64,000 nt of DNA from Actinobacteria bacterium IMCC26207 (GTDB lineage Bacteria; Actinomycetota; Acidimicrobiia; Acidimicrobiales; Microtrichaceae), in NCBI GenBank assembly GCA_001025035.1, contig LCZK01000006.1, positions 62,001 to 126,000 of the forward strand, written 5' to 3'. Shown here in pieces: positions 54,024-62,548 of the stretch (its first letter is position 1; the number at the start of each line of letters is the position of its first letter). The position numbers were made by a program, and so were the translations under genes. Under the pieces are notes generated by a model. The model ran no database searches, was not told the DNA's origin, and was given only the letters and a program-made list of their open reading frames with translations.

Positions 54024-54881
54024 TCATACCGAGAGGGGGCCCACACCATCAACGCACTGATTGCGCAACTCGCCAATCACCTCGGCTCCCGAGCGAAGCT
54101 CATCTTGCGGGGCCAAGAATCTGCCACGGGCAAGGCCGACTCCCGAGGGCGTGCCCGTAAAGATCAGATCCCCCGGGTACAAGGTACAAATGGATGACAG
54201 GTAGGCAACCAGCGTGGGCACTGAAAAGATCAGGTCCGATGTTCGACCCTCCTGCATGCGTTCACCCGACACCTCGCACCACAGGCCAATGTCGTCTGGG
54301 TCGTCAAATGCATCCGCAGACACTAAGGCCGGGCCGGTTGGACCAAACCCGGCAAAGCTCTTTCCGAGTGAGAATTGAGGGGGGCTATCGCTGAATTGAA
54401 CGCCTCGATCGGAGATGTCCTGGCCAAGTGTGAGCCCGGCCACGGCACCCCAGGCGTCAGCTACGGCAACGTGAGCGACCTCGGATCCGATAACGGCAAC
54501 GATTTCAACCTCCCAGTCGACCATTGGCCCGGAAATCGGAACCTCAGCGGTCGGCCCGGTGATGCAACTCGGAAACTTGGTGAAGGTGAGCGGAGCTTCG
54601 GGCAGCGAACGGCCCGATTCGGCCGCATGTTCGGCATAGTTCAGCCCGATTCCAAACACTTGCCTAGGCGCTGGCACCGGCGCTCCGAGCGCTACTCCGG
54701 CCAGTTCGCCGGTAGCGGTAGCGCTCGCGCATCCTGCGGATAGGTCATGCAACTCGACGTGACGCGCTACTGCGGCCATCGGGTCGGCCAAGGATGGGTC
54801 GCCCGAAACTGCAGCTAGATCAAAATAAAGACCGTCGAACTCAAGCGCAGCGCGTCCGTCAACATTGATCAAACGAAACAT
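54024..54881 (-). CDS. Fumarylacetoacetate hydrolase family protein
   Basis: 285 residues. FAH-fold motifs are GIGLNYAEHAAESG, LTFTKFPSCITGP, DWEVEIVAVIG and the C-terminal IFTGTPSGVGLARG. Metal ligands (Glu in DWEVE, Asp in later strand) are present. Enzymes of this kind hydrolyse or isomerise beta-diketo acids in aromatic catabolism. The specific substrate is unknown. Confidence 0.92.
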   Translation of the reverse strand: MFRLINVDGRAALEFDGLYFDLAAVSGDPSLADPMAAVARHVELHDLSAGCASATATGELAGVALGAPVPAPRQVFGIGLNYAEHAAESGRSLPEAPLTFTKFPSCITGPTAEVPISGPMVDWEVEIVAVIGSEVAHVAVADAWGAVAGLTLGQDISDRGVQFSDSPPQFSLGKSFAGFGPTGPALVSADAFDDPDDIGLWCEVSGERMQEGRTSDLIFSVPTLVAYLSSICTLYPGDLIFTGTPSGVGLARGRFLAPQDELRSGAEVIGELRNQCVDGVGPLSV

Positions 54882-55046
54882 TGTTGGGGTCTCCTTAGGA
54901 ATTCTTCTTGCGCGACGAGTCCCGAAGTTACTTGTCTTGGTGCTGAAACCATCTAGGAGGCTGGGTGAACTTGCTACTTGTGCCGACCGTCACTTACAGG
55001 CAAACTCTAGGCTTAGCTGTATTCAGACCACCGGGGGGTCATTTCA

Positions 55047-57197
55047 ATGGGCGCAACACGAAGAGAATTTCTGATCGCTGGCGCTGTAGCCGCGCTTGCT
55101 GCCTCAGCTGCCGCCTGCGCACCAACCCCAACGGGCCCAGGCAACGGAAATGTTTGCTTGCCTCCACTTGGTGGCGGGCGATCAACACTTCCGGCACCGG
55201 GAAGCGCCGGGCTGGTTGACGAATCTTGGTTCCAAACCCGCAGCGCCGAGTATCTCGCACTGAGTACAGCTTCGCTCGACGGAGGTAACATCAACAGCGT
55301 TACTGCGCACTTGTTGCGAGCCCGGCAAGACCCGACCTTTTCCTGGGACCCATCGCAAATCCCGACCACTGTTGTGGGCGGCGACCCGTTCCGAGACACC
55401 GACGACTTTGAACTCATGCATTGCCAGTGGGCGCTCTACTTGGGCCGCGGCATTCTGCCGGCCGAGATCATCACCACCATCGAAAACAAGATCGCCGGTG
55501 CTCGTTACCGCTACGACGACCCGATCCCCGCTGGCCTCATCGACAACAAGTGGTTCTGGTCAGAGAACCACCGTGGCATGTTTGCCTGCGATGAGTACCT
55601 CGGCGGCCTTGCAATTCCGGACCGTGTCTTTACCTTCACTGGCCTGACCGGCGCTCAGCACGCTGCTCGTACACGGCAGATCGTCATTGATTGGCTACAG
55701 GAACGGTCTAGGTTCGGCTTCTTCGAGTGGCACTCAAACACCTACCTCAAGTACTCCTACGCACCTGTCTTCACACTGCTCGAGTTTGCCCAGGACGAAG
55801 AGATTCTGGCCCTCGCCGCGGGCATCGCAGACACCGCAATGCTGGACTTGGCTACCAACACGTTTAAGGGCGTCTTTGGCGCCAGCCACGGACGCGGCTA
55901 CAAAGGCGGAAAGCTCTCTTACCGAGGCGAATCATCGTTCAATACCTGCAAGTTCCTCTTTGACTCGACTGACCGCGACTACCTCTACACCAACGACATC
56001 GGCCCGCTCTACATCATTGGCCAAAGTAAGTACCGAGTTCCCGAGGCCATTCGCCGCGCTGGTGCCAGCCAAGAAACTGCAGTGGTTCGCGAGCGTCACG
56101 GTTTGCCGCTCAATCCACACGAGAATTTCAGCCTCAACCCGCAAGCACCCTTCGGCTATGACTACAACGATGTCAAGAACCTGCCGTTCTGGTGGTCAAC
56201 TGGCGCACTGACTTCTTGGCAAATGCTGCCGCAACTACTCACCGCCGCAAAGAAGTGGAAGCTGTTCGACACCGAGCTCTTCAGTCAGCTGTCAGTGCTC
56301 AAAGACTTCCTCGACATCAACCCGGGTCTGGCACAGATCACTGTTCGTGAACTCGCTGGCTTTGCCGCTGCCGGTTGCCTTGGCGAGGCACACACCTACT
56401 CGTGGCGCAGTTCCGAGGCCATGTTGGCCAGCGTCATCGATCACCGCTTCGGCGATGCTGGTGACCAGACACACGCATGGCAGGCCACCCTTGGGCCAGA
56501 AACCACCGTATTCACGATCCACCCGAATAAGGAAGCTCCGAGCGACAGTTACTGGGTTGGCACCGCATCGATGCCTAAGACCGCCCAGAAAGAACGAGCC
56601 GCTATCCATATTTACAAGCCCTCGTACGCCTCCCCGAGCGACCCGATTCTTGGCCCCGCTTTCTCGTACCTTCAATTCACCCGAGCCTGGTTCCCTCAGG
56701 ACCGCTTCGACGAAGTTCGCCAAGCCAACGGTTGGACCCTTGGTCGTAAAGGCGATGGCTACGTGGCGCTCTGGTCTGAGCGGCCAACCGAGTGGAGAGC
56801 AATCAACACTGCCGACTCTGCATCAGAAGGCATGACTCAGCCCTATGACCTGGTCGCTCCTGGTAGCCCGAGCAACGTCTGGATCTGTGAGGTGGGCGGC
56901 GCATCCGACCACGGAAACTTCGACTCCTTCGTGAACGCAATCACTGCGGCCACGGTCGAGGTCTCTCGAGTCAAGGGCGTCATCGACGTTCATTACATCT
57001 CCCCGATCGAGGGCGATCTTCGCCTTGGTACGAGCAGCGGTTTCAAGGTGAACGATGTGGCAACTCCACTGCGCAACCATCCGCGTCACTCAAGCCCTTG
57101 GGGCGAGTCCTGTGAGTTCTCGAGCGCCTATGACCTTCAAGCCGGCGATGCTCGGGTCCAGATCAACTCCCTCACCGGAGCACGCTCCGTCAGCTAG
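55047..57197 (+). CDS. Large Tat-exported protein, likely lyase-type fold
   Basis: 716 residues. ATRREFLIAGAVAALAASAAACAP is a twin-arginine signal with a lipobox-like Cys (shown in parts). A GGGGGG ribosome site lies about 8 bases before ATG. The long helical middle (DDFELMHCQWALYLG, NKWFWSENHRGMF, FGFFEWHSNTYLKYSY) resembles alpha/alpha-toroid polysaccharide lyases, followed by a beta-rich C-terminal part. WFWSENH and EWHSNTY could hold catalytic His/Tyr. No family is assigned; substrate unknown. A hairpin terminator follows. Confidence 0.75.
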   Translation: MGATRREFLIAGAVAALAASAAACAPTPTGPGNGNVCLPPLGGGRSTLPAPGSAGLVDESWFQTRSAEYLALSTASLDGGNINSVTAHLLRARQDPTFSWDPSQIPTTVVGGDPFRDTDDFELMHCQWALYLGRGILPAEIITTIENKIAGARYRYDDPIPAGLIDNKWFWSENHRGMFACDEYLGGLAIPDRVFTFTGLTGAQHAARTRQIVIDWLQERSRFGFFEWHSNTYLKYSYAPVFTLLEFAQDEEILALAAGIADTAMLDLATNTFKGVFGASHGRGYKGGKLSYRGESSFNTCKFLFDSTDRDYLYTNDIGPLYIIGQSKYRVPEAIRRAGASQETAVVRERHGLPLNPHENFSLNPQAPFGYDYNDVKNLPFWWSTGALTSWQMLPQLLTAAKKWKLFDTELFSQLSVLKDFLDINPGLAQITVRELAGFAAAGCLGEAHTYSWRSSEAMLASVIDHRFGDAGDQTHAWQATLGPETTVFTIHPNKEAPSDSYWVGTASMPKTAQKERAAIHIYKPSYASPSDPILGPAFSYLQFTRAWFPQDRFDEVRQANGWTLGRKGDGYVALWSERPTEWRAINTADSASEGMTQPYDLVAPGSPSNVWICEVGGASDHGNFDSFVNAITAATVEVSRVKGVIDVHYISPIEGDLRLGTSSGFKVNDVATPLRNHPRHSSPWGESCEFSSAYDLQAGDARVQINSLTGARSVS

Positions 57198-57215
57198 TTT
57201 TTGAGCTAGCCAAAA

Positions 57216-57237
57216 CCCTCGCTTTGTCATGCGAGGG
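57216..57237 (+). terminator. Hairpin after the 716-residue Tat protein gene
   Basis: CCCTCGC-TTTGTCAT-GCGAGGG, a 7-bp stem 19 bases after the stop codon. It is followed by a second palindrome CCCTCCATGGAGGG. No T tract follows, so rho-independent activity is uncertain. Confidence 0.5.
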
Positions 57238-57288
57238 TCCCTCCATGGAGGGTCCCTCGCACTACAGAACTGAGCGGATCGGACCAAG

Positions 57289-58338
57289 ATGACGAGCATC
57301 GACGACCTGTTTGAAGAGGTCCAGCGACAGGTTGATTCAGCACCCATCCCGGCCTGTCAGGTGGCGGTCGGTCACAGCGGGGCCATCGTTGCTTTTCACA
57401 GTTTCGGTCAAGCTTCGAATAGCAGTCGGTTCAGCATTTTCTCGACTACCAAACCAATCGTCGCCTCGATGATCTGGCTGCTCATCGGTCGAGGCGAGCT
57501 TGCTGCTTCTGACCAGATCGGGCAGTACATTCCCGAGCTAACAACGGCCGACCTTGGCCAAGTCACCCTTGAGCAAGTCATGCTGCACATAGGGGGCTTT
57601 CCGAATGCGCTCATGCCCGAGGCTGAGGGCAGCCAGGCTGCGTTTCGACGCGCCCGCTTTGCCACCTGGAGCGCCGAATGGCCCGCTGGAACCCGCTTTG
57701 AGTACCACTCCGATAGCGCCCATTGGGTGTTGGCCGACCTGATCGAACGCGTCACTGGACTGGACTTTCGCGACGCTATTGCGCAGCAGGTTTGCGCCCC
57801 TCTCGGCATTGAGCGATCGCTGGGTATCGCCCTGAGCAATCAGCAAGACATCTGCGAGTTGGTGCCCATGAGCGCTGAGGCGCAGACAGACAGTCTGCTG
57901 CGCTACAACAACCCACAGGTGCGAGTCGCTGGCAACCCAGGCGGGGGCGGCATCATGACTGCTGCCAATCTTGCGCTGTTCTACCAAGGGGTGCTGCACA
58001 ACCCGGGCGAGCTCTGGAACGCCGAAGTGCTGAACGATGCCAGAACCAATATTCGCTGCACCTTTGAGGATCCCCTTATGGGGGTTCCTGTAAACCGCAC
58101 CCTTGGTTTGGTAGTTGCAGGCAATGACGGCCTGCATGAGCTTCGCTATGCCATTTTCGGACGAGGGTGTTCACCCGCATCTTTTGGTCACGCCGGGGCG
58201 CACGCTCAGGTTGCTTGGGCTGACCCAGCCACGGGGATCTCGTTTGCGTTCCTGACCAATGCTGCAGAGGCCGACATGATGCAAGCCGGCATTCGCTCCA
58301 ACAGGCTTGCCAGCATCGCGGCCGAACTCCAACTCTGA
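57289..58338 (+). CDS. Serine hydrolase, beta-lactamase (class C) family
   Basis: 349 residues. The catalytic SxxK is STTK in FSIFSTTKPIVASMIWLL, the second motif is YHSDSAHWVLADLI (Tyr-x-Ser type) and the third is near GHAGAHAQVAWADP. This matches EstB/LACTB-type esterases or penicillin-recognising hydrolases. No signal peptide is present, so it is likely cytoplasmic. Substrate unknown. Confidence 0.9.
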   Translation: MTSIDDLFEEVQRQVDSAPIPACQVAVGHSGAIVAFHSFGQASNSSRFSIFSTTKPIVASMIWLLIGRGELAASDQIGQYIPELTTADLGQVTLEQVMLHIGGFPNALMPEAEGSQAAFRRARFATWSAEWPAGTRFEYHSDSAHWVLADLIERVTGLDFRDAIAQQVCAPLGIERSLGIALSNQQDICELVPMSAEAQTDSLLRYNNPQVRVAGNPGGGGIMTAANLALFYQGVLHNPGELWNAEVLNDARTNIRCTFEDPLMGVPVNRTLGLVVAGNDGLHELRYAIFGRGCSPASFGHAGAHAQVAWADPATGISFAFLTNAAEADMMQAGIRSNRLASIAAELQL

Positions 58339-58387
58339 GCACACCGGCTGCCAGCTTGTGCCGTAGCGAACCCGACCGAGCAGAACC

Positions 58388-59422
58388 TCAGTGCACATCC
58401 GGGCCGACGGGAACACCATCACGAATCTGATCCAGGTACTCGCTCATGCCAATACCCGTTCGGTCCCCGCAGCGGTAGCGAGTCATGGCCTCGGTGATCC
58501 TGGTCACGAGCTGCTCGCCGTCTTCGGTAGTTCTGCGATTGCGCAATGGGATGAGTGAGATCACCTCACCCGTCACCTCGTACTCCTCGTCATCAGTGCG
58601 CAACCAGCAGCGCATGCCCGTGTGGTAATTGTCCTCGTCCCAGTCAGACTCAATGGTGCATTCGCGAATCAGCGAGTACTTGCCGTTCTGGAGCACCATC
58701 CCACTTTGTCGCGGAGCTACCGCTGGGTCTTCGCCGCCAATGATTGACAGCATCATCGCAAAGTCAGGTCCAAATACAAACGGCAACCAGCGGTACCAGT
58801 GCACAGCCTGCCAATATCTGGGCCCCCATGACTTATCTCTCAGTCCAAGGCCATCAATCTGTATAACTTCATCACCCACGGTGATCGTGCCCGTCACCGC
58901 CGTGTGCTGCTCGTAATGCGCCTTGGCAAATGATTTCTCTGCTTGCACCTCAAGATCAGATCCGTCGGCGTTGACTGGGCGGCCCCCGTACATCGGCGAG
59001 ATGCCACGCACGTCAAGGTGCACCGAGCAATCCACCATTGGGTTCTCTGCAAACGCCTTGCGTGGGTCGGCCATCTGCCGAGGGTCCTCGAGTAAACAGA
59101 CCTTGCCCTCATAGGTCACCGTCAGCTGCTCGAAGGGGGTGACTACGTCGATGCGCAGACCGCCAGCATCCATTGCGTCGTTGCTACTGATGCGCGGGCG
59201 GCCATAGATAAAGCCGATCCGTCCGCCTGGCAGATACACACACACCGTCATCTCTGCGTATCCCTCGTTGACCCGATTCCCAATCCGGAACCAGCCGCCA
59301 ATCTCGTTCTCCGCATCGAACACATTCAGGTACATCGACTCGTTGTAGTTCGACACATCTTCGGGCTCATGGGGGTATTCGTCTTCGGGTTCAAGCAACA
59401 CGCGGAACTTTGGATCATCCAT
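58388..59422 (-). CDS. DUF7064/DUF7065-type lipocalin-like protein
   Basis: About 344 residues from ATG 59422 (upstream frame rejected because it has low-complexity composition). Beta-rich protein with EIGGWFRIGNRVNEGYAEM, PFEQLTVTYEGKVCLLEDP and DGLGLRDKSWGPRYW, a motif shared with carotenoid hydratase-like and related lipocalin-fold proteins. Possibly binds or modifies a hydrophobic ligand. Function unknown. Confidence 0.75.
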   Translation of the reverse strand: MDDPKFRVLLEPEDEYPHEPEDVSNYNESMYLNVFDAENEIGGWFRIGNRVNEGYAEMTVCVYLPGGRIGFIYGRPRISSNDAMDAGGLRIDVVTPFEQLTVTYEGKVCLLEDPRQMADPRKAFAENPMVDCSVHLDVRGISPMYGGRPVNADGSDLEVQAEKSFAKAHYEQHTAVTGTITVGDEVIQIDGLGLRDKSWGPRYWQAVHWYRWLPFVFGPDFAMMLSIIGGEDPAVAPRQSGMVLQNGKYSLIRECTIESDWDEDNYHTGMRCWLRTDDEEYEVTGEVISLIPLRNRRTTEDGEQLVTRITEAMTRYRCGDRTGIGMSEYLDQIRDGVPVGPDVH

Positions 59423-59533
59423 TCTGCGAACGGTAATGGGTGTGCTCGGTGCAATGCCTCGAATACCGCGCTCCGGCCGCTCCGACTGCTCGGGCCGAGG
59501 GCCAAAAGTGGGCGTTTGCCCAGCCAAAACTCC

Positions 59534-59562
59534 TTGCATTGGCAACCAAACTCAGGGATACT
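59534..59562 (+). promoter_or_regulatory. Sigma-70-like promoter, unit 1
   Basis: TTGCAT (59534-59539), 17 bases, then GATACT (59557-59562). The expected start of transcription is about 30 bases before the ATG. The same geometry recurs in unit 2. Confidence 0.5.
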
Positions 59563-59598
59563 GAAAGATCTTTAGTCTCAATATGGCGAGGTAGGGCA

Positions 59599-59838
59599 AT
59601 GGCGACAAGCGATGCGGTGGCGACTCCATCAACGCGAAGAAAATTTCTGCTGGCATCCGGGATCAGCGCGGCAGGAATGCTGGTACTCGCCAGCGGATGT
59701 GTGGCACCACCCGTTCCGCCAACAACCACCACCACAACAACAACCCCGCCGCCTGCAGGACCGAACCTGTTAGCCAACCCATCATTCGAATCTGACGTTT
59801 TTGGATCAACATTCACGAACTGGACGGTGACCCCATGA
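59599..59838 (+). CDS. Short Tat lipoprotein with truncated carbohydrate-binding-like domain, unit 1
   Basis: 79 residues from ATG 59599. Twin-arginine motif [11 protein letters not shown], hydrophobic core, lipobox LASGC, then PPVPP and a Thr-rich linker. It ends [24 protein letters not shown], which is the typical opening of CBM-like/DUF642-like beta-sandwich domains but stops after the first strands. The stop (TGA) overlaps the next start as ATGA. The rest of the domain seems to lie in the next gene, after a ubiquitin domain. Confidence 0.85.
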   Translation: MATSDAVATPSTRRKFLLASGISAAGMLVLASGCVAPPVPPTTTTTTTTPPPAGPNLLANPSFESDVFGSTFTNWTVTP

Positions 59839-60416
59839 GCGGAATGCAGATATTCGTGAAGACACAGACGGGCAAGACCATCACACTTGATGTCGAATCA
59901 AGTGACTCGATTGAAAACGTCAAACAGAAGATTCAAGACAAAGAGGGGCTAGCCCCTGACATGCAACGACTGATCTTTGCAGGGCAGAAACTCGAAGACG
60001 GTCGCACGCTGGCCGACTACACGATCTCGAAAGAAGCGACTCTTCAGCTGAGGTACCTAACCGGTGTGGTCACCTACGACCTCGTGTACACCACCGGAGC
60101 GCCGCCACTAGGAGCATCCAATCTTGCCCACCTCGCGGACGGTGCAAGCCTTGCGCAGCGGGTCACCGGCATCTCTCCAGGCGAATACGTCCTCACCTTT
60201 TACTCCTCCGGAGATATCAGTTTCGCAGTCGAATTCTTCGATTCCGCCGATGCCTCAGTCGGAGTCTCTTCAGGATCGGCGAGCAGCGCTGCTGGCGATC
60301 TTGGACCCGTCACACTCAACGTGATGGCACCAACTGGGTCTGCAAGCGCCGAGGTCAGATTCGTAGGAGTGTCCTCTTCGGTTCTACTTGACCTCGTTCA
60401 CTTCGGCATTGCCTAA
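59835..60416 (+). CDS. Ubiquitin-domain protein fused to the rest of a beta-sandwich, unit 1
   Basis: 193 residues. Residues 4-74 (59844-60056) align with eukaryotic ubiquitin without gaps at about 54 of 71 identities by hand: [48 protein letters not shown]. Lys6, 11, 27, 29, 33 and 63 are kept; position 48 is Gln. There is no LRGG tail: the domain runs straight into [20 protein letters not shown] and a beta-rich C-terminal part ([20 protein letters not shown]). No signal peptide, so alone it would be cytoplasmic. Confidence 0.93.
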   Translation: MSGMQIFVKTQTGKTITLDVESSDSIENVKQKIQDKEGLAPDMQRLIFAGQKLEDGRTLADYTISKEATLQLRYLTGVVTYDLVYTTGAPPLGASNLAHLADGASLAQRVTGISPGEYVLTFYSSGDISFAVEFFDSADASVGVSSGSASSAAGDLGPVTLNVMAPTGSASAEVRFVGVSSSVLLDLVHFGIA

Positions 60417-60467
60417 CTGCTCGCTCTGACCGTTTGCCACACAGGTGTCTTTGCCCACCTGGACTCC

Positions 60468-60496
60468 TTGCGCTCTCAAGCAAACTCAGGAAGACT
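60468..60496 (+). promoter_or_regulatory. Sigma-70-like promoter, unit 2
   Basis: TTGCGC (60468-60473), 17 bases, then AAGACT (60491-60496), a weaker copy of the unit 1 promoter at the same distance from its gene. Each unit may therefore be transcribed on its own. Confidence 0.4.
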
Positions 60497-60532
60497 AAGC
60501 GGTCTTTAGTCTCAACAAGGCGGGGTACTGCA

Positions 60533-60781
60533 ATGGCGACAAGCGATGCGGCGGTAGCTACATCAACGCGACGGAAATTTCTGTTGGCATCCGGGATCGG
60601 CGCGGCAGGAATGCTGGTACTCGCAAGCGGATGCGTCGCACCACCCGTTCCGCCAACAACAACGACTACCACAACAACCACGGCACCACCGCCGCCGGCA
60701 GGACCGAACCTGTTAGCCAACCCGTCCTTCGAATCTGATGTTTTTGGATCAACATTCACGAACTGGACGGTGACCGCATGA
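60533..60781 (+). CDS. Short Tat lipoprotein with truncated carbohydrate-binding-like domain, unit 2
   Basis: 82 residues, nearly the same as the unit 1 protein: [11 protein letters not shown], lipobox LASGC, a slightly longer Thr/Pro linker and the same ending [19 protein letters not shown]. The stop again overlaps the ubiquitin gene as ATGA. The conservation of the break point in both copies argues against a sequencing error. Confidence 0.85.
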   Translation: MATSDAAVATSTRRKFLLASGIGAAGMLVLASGCVAPPVPPTTTTTTTTTAPPPPAGPNLLANPSFESDVFGSTFTNWTVTA

Positions 60782-61356
60782 GCATGCAGATATTCGTGAA
60801 GACTTTGACGGGTAGGACGATCACCCTGGACGTCGACTCAAGTGATTCGATTGAAAACGTCAAGCAAAAGATCCAAGACAAAGAGGGACTGGTCCCTGAC
60901 ATGCAGAGACTGATCTTTGCAGGGCAAAAACTCAATGACGGTCGCACGCTCGCTGACTACAACATCCAGAAAGAATCGACCATCCAACTGAACTTGGGAA
61001 CCGGTGTGGTCACCTACGACTTGATGAACACCACGGGCGCACCACCACTTGGTGCATCAAATCTTGCCCACCTGACCGATGGTGCAAGCCTTGCGCAGCG
61101 GGTCACCGGCATCTCGCCCGGGGAGTACGTCCTCACCTTTTATTCCTCCGGAGATATCAGTTTCGCAGTCGAATTCTTCGATTCTTCGGATGCCTCAGTC
61201 GGAGTCTCATCAGGATCGGCAAGCAGCGCCGCTGGCGATCTTGGCCCCGTCACACTCAATGTGATGGCACCAACTGGGTCGGCAAGCGCCGAGGTTCGAT
61301 TCGTAGGAGTCACCTCTTCGGTCCTCCTTGACCTCGTGCACTTCGGCACCGCCTAA
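60778..61356 (+). CDS. Ubiquitin-domain protein fused to the rest of a beta-sandwich, unit 2
   Basis: 192 residues. Residues 3-73 (60784-60996) align with eukaryotic ubiquitin at about 55 of 71 positions by hand: [44 protein letters not shown]. It keeps Leu8 and Ile44 of the hydrophobic patch but has Asn at position 70, and no diglycine. The domain then runs into [20 protein letters not shown]. The C-terminal part differs from unit 1 at about 6 of 118 residues, while about two dozen codons differ silently. Confidence 0.93.
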   Translation: MSMQIFVKTLTGRTITLDVDSSDSIENVKQKIQDKEGLVPDMQRLIFAGQKLNDGRTLADYNIQKESTIQLNLGTGVVTYDLMNTTGAPPLGASNLAHLTDGASLAQRVTGISPGEYVLTFYSSGDISFAVEFFDSSDASVGVSSGSASSAAGDLGPVTLNVMAPTGSASAEVRFVGVTSSVLLDLVHFGTA

Positions 61357-61379
61357 CTGCCAGTTCCAACTTCTCGCCG

Positions 61380-62495
61380 TTAGACACTCTCGGTGCGCAA
61401 GAGCCTCCAGATGGTTGCCCATATGCGTCGCTTGACAGGCTCCACGCGATCAGATGACCAGAGTGCCCACGGTGGCTCCGCTAGTTCACATAACCCCAAA
61501 AGGGCGTCCTCATAATTCACTCGCCAGCCCGACCAATCGCGCCAAGCTTGGTCTTGGTCCGCGACAAGCGGCACGCCCGCTGCGTCAAGGGAGTTCCAAC
61601 ACTCATCAAATTCCGAGCGGCTGACTCTGATCGGGTCATCGGGCTGAGGTGATGGATTGAACTGAATCAGGAACTGCGCAGCCACCTCTCGGAGGCACAG
61701 GAACCCGGACCGCAAACATAAGGCTGCCGAGGGTTGATTCGGGATGTCGACAGCAGCCTCAATCATGGCTGCGGAATCCAACAGCGCACCCGCCGCTGTC
61801 ACCCATGAGCGGCCTTCACCAGATCGAAAGTAGACGAGCGAGGGATACGAGGAATGCGACTCTTCTACAAAGGAGAACCAGTCCTCCCATTCAGCCCAGG
61901 TTTCTTCAAGGTTCTCAAGGCCTCGAATGGACTGCTGGCGACTAACAAACTTGGCCGCCGAGGGTGGCTGACCGGCCCGGCTAGATAGCTGGGCTACCAG
62001 AATCTCGCGCTGGGAATACGCACTGTAGATCGTGGGCAAAAACGAGATCAGCAGCCCGACTAACCCGAGTCCGATGAGTGCTTCAAGTATTTCGACCAAG
62101 CGAGCCGGGGTGGGATCTGCGCTAGCAAATCCGAGCGTGGTGAGCGATGAGCCCGAGATTTGTATGGCCTCAATCCAACCAATATCGCCCAGTGCCCAAT
62201 GCAAAGGCGTAAACCCGATAATGACAAGCACTGCCCATGTCGCGGCAAGCAGTACTAGGCCAACTGGGGCATAACGTTGGAGGAGTTGCTCGCGACGATG
62301 GGGAGTTGCTCGGCGCAGCGGCAGGTCAAGTGAGCGGCGGATGGAGAGAAACACCAATGCGGTTAGCTTGGGCCGCTCGCCTCGAGGGACGACCACCGTG
62401 CGCAACGCGCTCAGAAGAACCGAGCCAACCAACCACAGCCCAGCGGCCACCAGAAGCGCCGCTCCTGCTGCTTGGGCAATACCGCTCGGCGTCAT
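61380..62495 (-). CDS. Two-TM ion channel-like protein with degenerate filter
   Basis: 371 residues. Membrane helices at the N-terminus (AAGAALLVAAGLWLVGSVLL; VGLVLLAATWAVLVIIGF; and ALIGLGLVGLLISFLPTIYS) with a pore-like loop between: IQISGSSLTTLGFASADP. The usual filter TVGYGD is replaced by TLGFAS. The large C-terminal region is soluble and helical, with no RCK domain. It may be a non-selective or non-conducting channel relative. Confidence 0.78.
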   Translation of the reverse strand: MTPSGIAQAAGAALLVAAGLWLVGSVLLSALRTVVVPRGERPKLTALVFLSIRRSLDLPLRRATPHRREQLLQRYAPVGLVLLAATWAVLVIIGFTPLHWALGDIGWIEAIQISGSSLTTLGFASADPTPARLVEILEALIGLGLVGLLISFLPTIYSAYSQREILVAQLSSRAGQPPSAAKFVSRQQSIRGLENLEETWAEWEDWFSFVEESHSSYPSLVYFRSGEGRSWVTAAGALLDSAAMIEAAVDIPNQPSAALCLRSGFLCLREVAAQFLIQFNPSPQPDDPIRVSRSEFDECWNSLDAAGVPLVADQDQAWRDWSGWRVNYEDALLGLCELAEPPWALWSSDRVEPVKRRIWATIWRLLRTESV

Positions 62496-62548
62496 GGCTG
62501 CTGAAGGTCCGGATTCATAGCTGGCCCGCCATGCTAGTGCGAACGCTT

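Larger units (their letters stand above)
59515..61356 (+). repeat. Tandem duplication of the lipoprotein-ubiquitin gene pair
   Basis: Unit 1 runs from about 59515 to 60416 and unit 2 from about 60450 to 61356. Both begin with TTTGCCCA, 83-84 bases before the ATG, and share the upstream blocks CAAACTCAGG and CTTTAGTCTCAA. Both contain the same two genes with the same 4-base overlap. Silent codon changes are frequent, so the duplication is not recent. Confidence 0.92.

Noticed and set aside
59415..59816. Antisense ORF opposite the unit 1 lipoprotein gene (and its counterpart at 60355-60759)
   Set aside because: Val-rich composition mirrors the Thr linker on the other strand; no start context or family.
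59833..59840. Sequencing or assembly frameshift between the lipoprotein and ubiquitin genes
   Set aside because: The same break with the same ATGA occurs in the second, diverged unit, so an error would have to occur twice in the same place.
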